Below are positions 10,621 to 23,004 of a DNA stretch of 64,000 bases, in pieces. A program made the position numbers and the translations under genes. The DNA is from Sympetrum striolatum (Eukaryota > Arthropoda > Insecta > Odonata > Libellulidae). A model generated the notes under the pieces. That model was not told the DNA's origin. It saw only the letters and a list, made by a program, of their open reading frames with translations, and searched no databases. Positions within the stretch are counted from its first letter, which is position 1. Each line of letters begins with the position of its first letter. The stretch covers positions 72,082,113-72,146,112 of the forward strand of contig OX388352.1 of assembly GCA_947579665.1 (NCBI GenBank), given 5' to 3'.

Positions 10621-10840
10621 CACACCTAACAGCGGTGGAGCAAGACAATTAATAAACGCGACGTGAAACGCTCTTTTCCTTCGATTAGTAATTTGTCATA
10701 GATTATTGTCCCGCGAGTATTGAACTCGGATGGACGATATTCAACGGATATTTCGTTATTGGTTAAGGGTCTCAAGATAATATTCCCTGGCTTTAGTCCG
10801 ATCTAACGTATGAACCTCCGGTTTTCTATATTTTTCATTT
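10620..10840 (-). other. Unassigned open stretch, possibly part of the Polinton
   Basis: On the minus strand about 58 codons are open between a TAG near 10805 and a TAG near 10630. The translation (IGLKPGNIILRPLTNNEISV, then YRPSEFNTRGTIIYDK) has protein-like composition, and the frame extends upstream beyond the first TAG. It adjoins the polymerase B remnant and may be its N-terminal part or a neighbouring gene. I do not recognise the family. Confidence 0.3.
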
Positions 10841-13800
10841 CAAAGTGAGATGTCTCATGGTTAACTAAAAATTCCATTTAAAGTGCGCTTCACGGTCAGG
10901 AGAAGAAATTGTAATTTGTTCGTCATCAATTACTCATTCTTATTCGCAGTATACGGAATGGGTTTTTCTTCCTCTTCTCACTTGCGATATTCAAATAAGA
11001 AAGAAGAGAGGCCAGCAGCCATCAGTGAATATTCTAAAGAGGATGCTACAGGTGCTGACTGCATAATATCTGCTAGGTAAGCTTAAGCAATCTGGCTTTC
11101 TACGGTATAATTGCTGCCAATCAATAATAGGTCCATATTTGGTTTGAAATTCTAATTTAGACTGAGGAGAAATATTTTCTCTCGATTTTGTGAAATGTAG
11201 TCAAGCAATATTTTTACATCACGTTTTCTCTCTTTTGTCTTATTACAATTTGGATTCTTTCGTGTAAATATTAACAAATGGTGTAGTAAAGTTCACTTTC
11301 CGTAGATACTTTAATGGTCCGGAACGTCAGTATAAACTTTGAAAATGTGGAAAAATCCCGGAAGGCCCGTTGTATTAGGTGAGAAAGCAGTTTGAAGATT
11401 CATAAAGTAGAATATCTTCATTTAGAAGGATGAGGTTTTGCTTGAAAATGAAGACAAGGATGTAGAATTCTGGGATGAGAATTAATAGCAAACAGAATCA
11501 GGAGACCCAAATGTAATTCTTATGTGCTGTAACCTAAATGCCTTCGTGTTCCGATGGATATAGACATAGAGGTCATTAATCTTACTAACAATAAGTGGGG
11601 GAGCACCCAAAATGATCTCTGAAGACATTAAAATGACTATTTTCACAATTATTTCGACGAAAAACCCAAATCTTTGTGTGAGGTAAGGTTATTGGAAACG
11701 AAGGAGCACGATATATTGAGATGCAAATTATAAATAAATGTACGTATGATAGCAAGAAAAGGATTGGAGCATGTTACCTCACGAATGCTTCAACTGTAGG
11801 CTTCGTCCCTAGCTATTGAGATCTACCGAATGAATTCAACTTCACTAATTCCAGATTTTGACTGATTCGATCAAAAAGGGAACTCAAAACGCGATTACAG
11901 AAAGAAATTTTACATTGAGATGTTACTATGTTTACATTGAGATGTTGCGCTTCTAGAAAAAACTCAAGGCCACGGAATTATTCGCTTGACAGACGTAGAC
12001 ATTTCATATCTTAAACGTAATGCCACCGAAATGTGCCCCATAATATAAAGCTATATGAAGTATAATTGTATTGGCAAATTAAGATTTCCATTGCGAAATT
12101 ACAACTCAGTCATTTTCTTTTTCACGAGAACCGCGAGATTAGTAACCACTAAGATGGAATTCATATTACCTCGTTAATGCATAACCAGCTTTCTTCCCCG
12201 ATATTTAGAGGCATGTTGCGATATGTCTGGCACGCGTATAACTTAGGAAGGAAAACCTCGCAATTGTGCAAGGCAATACATAGCAAGATACTTGATTGAG
12301 TAAAACCTGTATGTGTTTGTTAAGTTTATGATAAATCTCATCCTATTTATTGTAAAAGAGCATAAATATACTACTTGACTGAACATTTGAATATCAAAAA
12401 ATTAAAAAGGAAAATTTCTTACTAGTTTACTGGATTAAATTTGTAATTACGACTAAATCTTATGTTTATGTTTACCATATTGGTAGCTATAGAGTCCTAG
12501 ACAAGTCGTATAGTTACCGTCGTATATAAATACCGTAAATGAAAAAATACTCTCGCGGAAGCTATTTAAGAGACTACTGTAAAGTTTGAGGGTACGGCTA
12601 CTGTAAATGTACTAATGTACTGTACTTATGAATACCGGAAAATTAACGAAAGCTATGTTGAAAACTATCCATCCTACTTTTTGTGAAGTTACTTGGTGCC
12701 AAAGATACCACTATTATGCAGGTTATAATTGATTAAAAATAATTACCTTTCTTCAGGAAAATCACGAAATACACTATGGACATGTAATTATTCTCTCCTC
12801 GTTCTCTGACAAATGATGAATGGCTGGGTCAAAAGCTCTGGCCGCGAAACGAAAAATATAAAATATTTACATTTTAGCTTCAAATTATTCAGGCACGCAG
12901 TCAGGTCTGTAATGAGCTTTCTTCTCCGTCATTCATGGAAGGACAGCTTCCAGTGGGAACTTCTCACTGTGTTTTGATTGACGTTCTATACCTCAGCCAA
13001 GCGAAAAGTGCTCAGGTCGATACGGTTGCCATCGATTCCAGAAAGTCCACTGTTAACGCGTGGAGGGACAAAATAATCTTGAGTTGAAAAGGGTTCAATT
13101 CTCGATATATATTTTGACTTGAAGTTATACGTCCTGGTGATAAGTTTCATTCTACCTTCCAGTGTTCCTCGCCTATCTTTCCGAAAACACTGTTACGTTC
13201 ATAATTCGCTATTTTTCGTTTTATTAATACTAAAGAAATTCACGATGCAGATAGGAGACCAACTTGGTAGAGGTGAATAAACATACTCGGAGGTAAGAAT
13301 TCAGTTTTCACGTAATATTATCATTCCTCTGATTCTAGCGAACCTTTTACAATGATGTGAATTGATCAAAATAACGATTTCGGTGTCGCAATATTTAGTT
13401 GTGACAGAAGATTTTTTTTCAAGCTATAATATACTACAATAAGGCAGTAATTAACTTCCTAATTAATTGTAAGAATACTGGAATGCCATTCACATTCACA
13501 CGAGAATGAAAATCGTACAAATATAAGATTAATAGTTATCAAGCACCTCAATTGTACGGAATTAATTGCTCAAATGGTCTCATCGATATATTATAATTTA
13601 TGACTTTCTTAGATAATCTAAGTTATGCTAAGATGTTTTGCTTAGTGAATTAATTTGGCTTCGTTATCCATCTTACACTTTCACAGATTTCATACTCTCT
13701 TATCGTGATACTTGTTGCTATATCATATCCCTCGCCTCAGAAAATGCTTTCTGGCGATGCATTTACTTTAGCTGATTTTTCAAACTGATATACGAAAAGC

Positions 13801-16800
13801 TGTTCTGTATAGTATTACTACACCTCCGATGTCGAGTAGCAAGTACTGACAAAATACGGAATACTTTGGTTATGAATTTAAACTATCCCTTGAAAAGAAT
13901 CATTTCAAATCAAATTGGAATTTCCGGAATAGTTCCAACCAATCAGATTCAGTGATGCATATTTTAAAGAAATACCTTTGTGCTGAAAGAAGCAATAATA
14001 GTAGCCAATATCCTACACTTGTGTTTGCTTTTATGCATTTTTAACTAGTTCTTCGTCTATTGCACTCTGAAGCAATCTGAATTTACTGGTTACTGCTCTC
14101 TGACACAACAACTATTTTACGGACAGAAAACGGGCATGTCGAAGGAAAGAGCATTTCCATGTGTACAGCATAAAATTAGAGCTTGTTGTAATAGAAAATC
14201 TTAGCGATTTGTCTGATTGTGAGTCGGGTAACAATGAGACCTTGGCTTAGAGGTCTCGTACAGGATAGCCGCTTGCAAATCGGAAATAACGAACGTAAGA
14301 GTATGTGCATTTAGAAGCTAACAGAAAAAGGAAAGTGTTTAAAGAATTTAACTGGAGAGATTGTGCTGGATAGCTGGTGAGAGTAAAGTGTTTAATGTAT
14401 AATCACGGCTTCGAAATAAATTTGCAAGAACTAAGTGCAGACAGCAGGGCAGTTTTTAAAGGATTTTTCACTAGGTGGCCAAAAGAAAAATATCTCCTCG
14501 AACATCCCCCACCAAACCGCTCCTCCACCGACATACATGCGCGAGTCTGAAAACATTATATGTTAGTAGGAGATTTTACGACGTTCATACGCGTGAACGA
14601 GGAAAATTGGTTTGGAGCAAATTGGAGCACTTATTCTACATATAGTGTTAGTGTAGCAATTTTATGCATTAAATGCAAAAGATTTTTCTTTCGTAACGTA
14701 ACATATAAATCCTCGATGACAGTATATTTGATGAACTGTCATTCATTCTTTGATAAATTTCTTCGATTTGCACCACAAAACTTCATTCAAATTAGCAAGT
14801 TATATATTTTTTGACATTTTGAGAAAATCATGTATGATCAGAAAATTTCTGACATCATTTCAATTGGGTGTTGTTCACGCATTTCCAAAAATTTGTTGTG
14901 GCCAGGTTATGATTACTACGTAGCCACGGCAGACTACTACGTGGCTATTTTGCCACGTTCGTATTACTTTAAAAATGCCCTGGCAGAAAGTATTTTGCAA
15001 AAGATTGTACACCTCACAGGGAATCTTCCACAGGTTGTTCAACTTCTCCGTAATAATCTTAAAGCACTCATGCGAATGATAGCAGGTACCTCGAGGAAGA
15101 GTCACCCCATTAAAATCTTGACTCGTCATCAAATGTTGATATGATTCAAGTCGGATATTAAACGTATTCTCTCGGCATTTACGGGGATGGTCGATGACAA
15201 AGGCTATCATAAATCCTTAACTTTATGTAGCTTTCGAGTTGATTAATTTCCCCTTGGTTTGCATTGGAAAGTCTGGATGTGGGTTCAATGTCTGTCAGAG
15301 TTCATTTGCGGGCAAAAAGGAAAGGAATGAGTTGGGATTCAATGCGTAAATTAAAATAATAACCAATATTACACAACGCAACTTTAATGGATTTTTCTAT
15401 AAAATTCAGCTGCATTCAGAGATTATTTTCCATCAAGGTTAGATTTTTGCCAATTAATGAATTGTATTTAACTGAGAGAATGACTGAGAAGTTGAAAATA
15501 AAATTATCTTTACTCGCTGGAGCCATTTTTATCCACATTGATTGTTTAAAGGCTTTTATAGGAACGCAAAATTTTTACGAAAATTATTTTCCTCAGGAAT
15601 GACTAGGGCAACTTAACTCTGATGGGAGATAAGTATACTTTAATCTGTAATCTCGCAATATGAGGGAAAAGGTCCATGAGCTGTAATAATTTCCATATTA
15701 TACAATAAAATCGAAAATATTAACGTTAGTTTTATCAGTATTGCAATGAGCATAGTAATTTCAAAAATTATATCTTGCAAAATTTCACATTTTAGTTTTT
15801 GAGACCTCAATTTTCTCGTTTCCTGCATTCTCACTTCCCATTATATATTGCCTGCGATGAAATACCAAGTATATGGACGTATCGTTGCATTGAGTCGAAG
15901 ATATTATTTACTAGATCTCCTCATTCTCTCTGAATTGCCATGCGTTTGAATTTTTCCCTTCTAAATTACAGATGCAACACAAGACAGTTTTCTAAATTTG
16001 GTAATGATACGTTCAGGAATGATAATTATTTCATTTGCCCTTGAAACCTTTACTTTAAGAAAAGGAGCTAAAGAATTCTTCATCGCGAAAGAATTCATCA
16101 TGAAAGAAATGATAACTCTACCGGTTTGTTGGAGTTCTCGTCGACTTATTCACGGTCATGATGCATAAATCTTCTCCTCCAGGCAGATTCAACTTCGAAT
16201 AAAAATCTCTCCATTTTCTGCGTCATAAGTCATTTGTGAGTAGGTTATAGCCTGCCGACCGAGGTGCCGACCTTGAGTTGGGAATTCTCTGAGACACGTA
16301 ATCGTTTCCTCTTTCGCCATTATTTGACTGGCTCCTCGGTCCCTGCTGTCCTCTACTATTGAGGCAAAGAATCTTAATTTTCTCTCAGAGGTGGAATTCC
16401 ATGACGCTACGAATCCGGGAAAATGATCGTGACTTCATTCTGGTGAAATCACTGGATATCCATTGTTGTTCGTCTCGCGTTGGGGACTCCATGACTCTTC
16501 GTTTCTTGGCGGTTTTCCTGAGATGTTACTTCCTACTTCCGAGGTAAAGCCTTGCGGCAACTTCGATCGATACTCTTTATTAAAGTTATAAATTTACAAC
16601 CCGGATTCGATCTTTCTCTTCGAATCCGGGATGCATGGTCTACCAAAATCATGCTTATTACTTAAGCAGAACCGTATAAAATACTTTATAGATATATAAA
16701 ACTAAGGCTGAATAAGTAAATTATTAGATTATGATAACTAAACAGTCAAATTTTGACCACATTGGAGAACAAACTGAAATGAAAACTTTCACCAACTCTC

Positions 16801-17040
16801 ACTCTGCTACATGCAATGGCGGAATGGTGGAAATCGAGCGGTTAGTTCTCGTAGTTTAGACGAAGGGTGTAGCACCAACCAAAACATACTCAAACAAACG
16901 CTGCTGCTGATACATTACCTATCGGGAATAACCCATTTTAGGAGATAATCCACCACGTTTGCACTTTGTTAAATATTTTAAATACTCGAAAGATCTGAAT
17001 CCAGAACACTTGACGTTGACGTTGACTAAATTGAGCTTCA
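10841..17040. other. No recognisable gene
   Basis: Six kilobases of AT-rich DNA. Open frames are short (up to about 110 codons, near 14830-15210 on both strands), have no recognisable motif and overlap one another on opposite strands. No tRNA, repeat pair or transposon end was identified. Confidence 0.5.
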
Positions 17041-17640
17041 ACTCGAAATTTTTTATTTTTGCCGGTTAACTGCGATAATCATAAGCCTAAGAGTCTTCGG
17101 GCGGAACTCTTTATGGCAGTAAAGCCCGTGGCGCGATTATCCTACGAGGGGATTTGGCCTAGCCAGGTGGTATTCGCCGTGGGTAACGCGTGGTCAGCGC
17201 ATCATCTCCCACACTGCCATAAATGGCTTTCCGTAATCTGGACCCGCTACCTCTTAGATCAGGTAAATTCCCAATTGTTTCGATGCTGGGTGAACATCAT
17301 CGCCCCCACCTTGAATCGAAACCCACCGAAAGCGAACGCGTTACCCACATTTCCACCCGGGGGCTCCATTACTCGCGCTAAACCTGTCATTAATGATGTC
17401 TAACAACGTCTTTAGGAAGGAATCCATGTAATCGTCAATCGTGAACCTTTCATCGCAGCCGAACATCACAATATTCACGGATAAATGAAAAATCCTCTGA
17501 AAGAAGCGGCTTTTCTCTGTACCATCACCTCGGGGATCGTAGAAGAATTCAACTAACAGCGGATATACGGTAATTCCATAGCCTTCGCTTCCCTCGGAAG
17601 ACAATCTGAAGAATCTTGCTTGTTTAGGGGATAAACTTAC
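17041..17640. other. Higher-GC patch with unassigned open frames on both strands
   Basis: A + frame (17059-17403, 114 codons) and a minus frame (17341-17604, 87 codons, beginning MSSEGSEGYGITVYPLLVEF) occupy a patch of higher GC. Neither shows a known domain, signal peptide or convincing splice sites. The minus frame has the more protein-like composition (acidic and hydrophobic alternation). Either could be an exon of a lineage-specific gene, but the evidence is weak. Confidence 0.2.
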
Positions 17641-20170
17641 TCACCTCACTCTCACTGTAAATGGAAGAGTAGCTAGTAATACAACTCGCGCCGCAGGAAT
17701 AATTGGAATGAGTCGCATTTGAAAATTCCGAAGAAAGAAAACACGTCCCGTCTGGCAACATTGCGGCTCTGAATACCTAGAAGGTAGAGGGTAAATAAAT
17801 TGAAGTGTAAGTAAAATTTACGAATTTCTGTCTACGCTTTACTGCAAAATATGTAACTGTTAAAGTACTTAATGAGCGGTTACAAGCTCATTTCAGCTTC
17901 AGAAAGTTGACTAGCTGCGAAGCGAGGTAATATAAAAATTTAAGAGCTTTGACTTTCTTTTATGAAAGTCAATGGGGGGACATTTTTCAAAAGGTAATTG
18001 ATTCTCCCTAACTACCTCAGTTATGCATCGACTGTTTGCATTTCTCGAGAATCAAAATGACCAAATCATTTACTAAGGCCCCTAATTTTTTTCTGAATTC
18101 AATTTAAATCTCAGTTTTCGCTCAAATCTAGTCTTTAGGTTTCCTTTCATAAAATCAACATGCAAAAAATTTTCAATTGAACTTGTAAAAGCTTTAAACG
18201 ATTTGGATAGTAAATTTTATTAAAACAAGGATTAGGAAGTTTGCCACCGACAAAGTTAATTCATTCTGTTTATATTAAATAATGCGAAAATATCAAAGTT
18301 CAAACCTAACTGTAGATATTTGTATTAAAATAAATTAGGAACCCATGTCTATTTCGTTAGACCATTAATTGTGTGATATTAAGTAAATTTATACACACTT
18401 CTGCATAAAAATATTTATAATTGTAATATTGATGGTCCAATTTATTTTTTCCTTATTTTATGAACTAAAAATGGTTCCGTTCACTTTTTTACGCCTTTTT
18501 AGCTCTCTATCAAACAGAGACCTTATTCATATAATCGCTCGAGATTTTAATCACTAAAAGATTTTTATTTATGTCGCAAATTATTGTTATGGACATTAAT
18601 CGTTACTTTCATATTAATATCGACGAAAACGTTTTGCTAGGAAACGTTCAACGAAGGAACACTGCTCTTGAAAACTGTTCTTTCTCCTCGTTGAAATTCA
18701 CCGCATTACCTTTGATCCAGTTTACCGCTGCTTTTAACCTCGGGAAAGAAACATGCGTGGAGTGCTATGCCGTTTCGACTGAACTCCATTGGAAATTAGA
18801 GCTCCTCCTTACACTTCCCTTCTCTTTCAGAAATGGAATCCTTTCCAGAGTTCCATTCATTTCCGAGTTCCTCTGAAGTTACTCACACTTATGGCTCGCA
18901 GGAAAAACTTAACTGTATCTCTCACCCTAAGGAAGTCTTACATCACGAAATCGTCCCAGATTTACTCTTTCGGAACCTTTAATGAATGCCTTTCTTCATA
19001 AATGTTTCTTAACCTAATTTTCCTTAATTTCACGAATAACTCGATTACTTTGTGAGTTTACGAAAGTATCACGGTTACTATCTAAATTCAAAATACGCTA
19101 AATGAAACCTGATTATTTTGATGAAGTCCTTGAGATTTTCTTCGTAATTAATGCATATCTCAAACTTAAGGTAGCATGTTTGTATGGATACTCTTAGAGG
19201 GGGAGGTTTCATTCCGAAATTGTATCTAGTCACATAAGAAAAATGCATTCTAATAAATACGTTTCCCATTTTAATGCATTTTTCAGGTTTCAATTATCTT
19301 GTGGATAATTGTAATTTTTTTATTATTAAGTAACTTATCGCAAATGCGGCTACCGTAGTGTATTTATTGTAGTGTAGCTATCTGCAGAATGTCCAGAAGG
19401 GTTTCCCTCCTGAGATAGAGCTCTCCATATAGGTTGCAAACTCGTCTATATATTTTTCTTATGACTGGCAAATTGTAGCTATTTAAAATAATAATAACAA
19501 TTGAATCTATAGAGGGGACACCGTGATAGTAAAGAACGCACAGGAGTTACTAAAAATTGAGTGTTTGTCAAATCTTTCAAGATATATGGCTTTCGGAAAA
19601 TTCTTTCCTTACTGAGCGTAATCCAATGAGGAAGTTATAACTGTTTGTATTAACTTACGGATGTGAAAACCTTTCTTGCATCAACGATTCGACCTTCAAA
19701 GAATGCATTCCATATTGCATTGCCCTCCCAGACGTGAAGCATTACCGTTTCACGCGGAGTCATTCGAAAATTCGGAAAAAATACGATCAGCAACGAGAGG
19801 TGCCCAAATCGTAACCAAATATTTTTCCAAATATTGCGCGAGCCATGTGGTCCACAAGTGGAGAATCTTACATTGTTCACGATCGATGTACAGTGAATTT
19901 GAATCGTGGTATTAATGAATGACGACAAGCTTTCAACGCGAATGAATCGGGGGAAGCAGCTGCGACTGTCGGCTCCATTCGGGAAAAGTCTCATTTAATT
20001 TTCGGTAGAAGAGTGGGCGTTCTATGGCCCATCTAAAAATTCTCTCTCGGTTATAAATTATTCTCTCCGCCTAGGCTGCATTTCCTCATTAGGATTAATT
20101 TCATTTCGGGCGATTAGTGTTGGTTGCTGACAGCATTTGCTTGCCGGTCATCTTCGTAGTGGAAATGCAA
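17641..20170. other. No recognisable gene
   Basis: AT-rich DNA. The longest frames (18571-18876 + and 19650-19994 -) show no family motif and look like chance openings in slightly GC-richer sequence. Confidence 0.45.
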
Positions 20171-20174
20171 GAGG

Positions 20175-20262
20175 ATCAAATCCGAAGAACTTTTAACGAA
20201 CTTTTGTTATGAGTTATCAAATCCGAAGAACTTTAAGAAACTTTGCATGCATTTCTTATGAG
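20175..20262. repeat. Short tandem duplication (about 40 bp x 2)
   Basis: ATCAAATCCGAAGAACTTT occurs at 20175 and again at 20216. Both copies continue with AA(A)CTTT and end in TTATGAG, the second carrying an extra 8 bp. It is non-coding. Confidence 0.8.
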
Positions 20263-20689
20263 AATTGATTAACTTCGTCTGGAATCGAACCAAAGACTAA
20301 ACGGTACATGGCCTATTATTTGCGTAGGGAGGAGAATTAATCACTTGAAAGTTGGGCATCATTCGGTTGCAGAGTTTTAGAAGATCATATTGAGGGTGGG
20401 CTATTTCAAAGTTTGTTTTTGATATTTCATATTTTCTATAGTTAATTGAATAATGCATAAATAAATTTATGATAAAAATAATATAATATAACCAATATTA
20501 TATTTAATAATAATTTAATAATTTTCATTAACGATGTAATTTAAAAAGAAACCGGCGGATGGCTCACCCTGCCACCTCCCCTCCCTTCTCCATTTCCCCT
20601 CCGCTCATTTCAGATGATAATAGTCTATTTTCTCATCAAAAGATATATCTTATCAAGATGAAAAGTAGTCTATGTCCCTATTCCATGTG

Positions 20690-20775
20690 CACATTATCGT
20701 CCTGTCCAATTTCATCAAACTCCGTTGGGTAGTTTTAGCGATAACGTACAGACAGACAGATGGACAAACAAAAAT
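20690..20775. repeat. Probable 3' tail of a dispersed repeat
   Basis: The stretch CCAATTTCATCAAACTCCGT followed by GTTTTAGCGATAACGTACAG and an (ACAG)n run resembles the 3' end of repeats widespread in insect genomes, possibly a LINE. There is only one copy in the window, so this rests on recalled pattern alone. Confidence 0.35.
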
Positions 20776-21179
20776 TAAATAAATGACTGTTTTGGACTCG
20801 TGGAAGGATACTTAAAATGTCGAATTCAACATTTTTTAATTCCTTCGATGTACAGGCTTTGTTACAAATTTCTTACAACTACAAATTTGTGGGTATTTAT
20901 ATAAGATAAGGTTTAGCTCAAAGTTCATTCTATGACATCTATCCGCAGGTTTCTCTTCAATTTTATTTAAATCAACATTAATATAGTTTTTCCTTTGAAC
21001 ATTATGCTTTTTTTCAAAGTTTGGGGTTTCTATCGAATATCTCAAATAGGACTGATTAATAATTGTTACAATTCTGCTGTATCTATCAAGTAGAACGAGG
21101 ATGTCTTGGCTCGAATTGGCTTTCTTGAGGATTGTAAGTAATGCGCTTCAACGTTTCCAAATGTTAATAATATATCGAG

Positions 21180-21330
21180 AATTATTTTTATTATTGTTGG
21201 CTCTCGAATATCCGAGTGGGCAACGCGTTCGGCTTTGGCGACATTTTCCCGATAAGTGTTGGTGACAGGAAGGGCATCCGGACCTACAAAATAGTGCCAA
21301 ATTAAACCTCATCTTCATCGCCAATCATCA
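21180..21330 (+). mobile_element. SINE-like repeat fragment
   Basis: It contains a tRNA-derived-looking head (CCGAGTGGGCAACGCGTTCG) and the stretch GACAGGAAGGGCATCCGGAC, followed by TAGTGCCAAATTAAACC. That block is typical of SINEs and RTE-type LINE tails in arthropods. It is single copy here. Confidence 0.5.
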
Positions 21331-22739
21331 CCAACTATTAACCGGCCACATAAGTATGGGAATAATGTTAAGAAATCATCATCATCATCATTTTTTATTG
21401 TTATATAATAACGATAATTAAGGGAAGCGTAATATATCTTAAATGAGGCTTATTTCAAATTAATTTTGCTTATTTTTTCTCTTCAGTAGTAGAGCTTTCA
21501 TGTGAAAAATGCTTTGACGGCCACTCAAAACTTGCCACGAGTTGGTCACCATTTACAGCTTGGAAATGGTAATATGTAGTCAATAGCATGTATATTACAA
21601 TGGTAATACAATGGCATACAGTATTCCGAATCACCTCGTACATATATTTGTCGAAAGAGGCATTTTATTGAGAGATTACGCCACTATGGGCCGTTTATCT
21701 CCTTCCAGATTTCCCAAATATCACGTAGTAACAGTTGTATCATTTCAACTTGGAAGCCAAGTGCGTGAGTCCCTCAAGGTTCCTTATGAAAAAAAACTGT
21801 ACGTAGGTCTATGTACTCATAAAAAACGCAAGCACGTGGATCGAGGTAGCTTTCGAGATTCTTTGGATAGAGCGTAGAAATTTCACTGTGAAAATGATAA
21901 TGAGGACTGAGATATGACTTTCGATGACCGAATTTGTAAACGATGTTTGAAAATGACGAAATACGCTCCCAATTAGCGCGATGGCAGGGAGACGCTAGAA
22001 GAAGTTAGAAAGGGAAGAAAAATCTTCAGCGGTGGAATACAAAATGGTCATCGTATCTATGAAATACACTCTTAAATGTAATTCTTGTCCTCGTTTAATG
22101 CTTGTCAGACTTTTCGTTGAGAATGTGGTTACTCGGAGATCGAAGGGAGATGGAAGAGTGGAGATTAAACCACTTTTGAAGAATATTTGAAATCGTAGAT
22201 TATAATAATCATATTGCAGCGATGCCTTGCAACCCAGAGACCTTCCTGATGCATTTTTCGGTTAACGAAGAGCATTCCTTTTTTTCGGGTTCTTTCAAGG
22301 AATATTTATGTTGATGCTTGGGTACGATTTTTTCAACATTATCATGTGTTGTTTCGTCGATTACTGAAGTTTTTGTTTTTGACGTAAAAAGACTTTTTAT
22401 AACATCTTCGTCTTTCTAGTGAGGATATTGTAAGAGAAAAATTTTAATTTGCCCTCTCAAGATTACTTTTCATTTGACTAAAATACTTTAGGCGAATTAC
22501 AGAAGAAAATGGATGGATAGTTAAGGACATCTGGAGCTCTGTGCATTGAAACTCAGAGTTCTACTACCAAATTTTAAGCAATGAGTCTCCCTAATATATC
22601 CTATTTTAGGTAAATGTTCATTCATTTTCTCAAGAAAGGTTTTTTTGGTCCTTTGAAAGACCAAATCCATGCGATTTAGTTCAAGAAAAGTTTTACCTTT
22701 TGATCGTAAAATTGATTAAATTCAATTTCATAATGATTG
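21331..22739. other. No recognisable gene
   Basis: AT-rich, with a short (ATC)n run at about 21376-21396. The + frame at 21611-21877 has no recognised motif. Confidence 0.5.
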
Positions 22740-23004
22740 TCTAAAGGCTATGCCTTGTCTCTGCATCTAGGAGTTCCTATCTTCTGCCATTCTCTTGAGT
22801 CTGCAGTACCCATCCCCTGCCATCTTTGTCTGGATCTTCAATATATTTCTTCCTAGGTCTTCCCCTTCCTTTTTTTCCCAAAACTTTTCTTTCTAAAATT
22901 ATCCCTATCATACAGTTATGTCTCAGTAGATGACTCAAAATTTTTACTTTCCCTTTTTCCATTAAATTTATCAATTCCCTCTTTTCCTTCCCTTCTAAAT
23001 TCAC
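22740..23004 (-). pseudogene. LINE reverse-transcriptase C-terminal fragment (RTE/CFDP2-like type)
   Basis: The minus-strand translation contains LINLMEKGKVKILSHLLRHN, an ERKVLGKKGRGRPRKKYIED block and a frame ending QENGRR. The GKRGRGRPRK(K)Y motif marks the extreme C-terminus of ORF2 in many arthropod LINEs of the RTE/'endonuclease-reverse transcriptase' group. Only the last 75 or so codons survive, as expected for a fragment of a 5'-truncated insertion. Related ends occur at 31680-31991 (-) and 33230-33404 (+). Confidence 0.75.

Larger units (their letters stand above)
5240..10840 (-). mobile_element. Decayed Polinton/Maverick (adintovirus-like) DNA element
   Basis: Read on the minus strand from high to low coordinates, the region gives fragments of protein-primed DNA polymerase B, an A32/FtsK-type packaging ATPase, a small protein with a GGFL motif, a basic lysine-rich protein, a retroviral-type integrase with a chromodomain-like tail, and a minor-capsid-like segment. 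This gene set is diagnostic of Polintons/Mavericks and adintoviruses. No major capsid (hexon) gene or protease was recognised, and the terminal inverted repeats were not found, so the limits are approximate. Every gene except the ATPase is interrupted, so the element is dead. It has itself been hit by a TA-flanked MITE (5913-6777) and a fold-back element (9191-9339). Confidence 0.85.
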
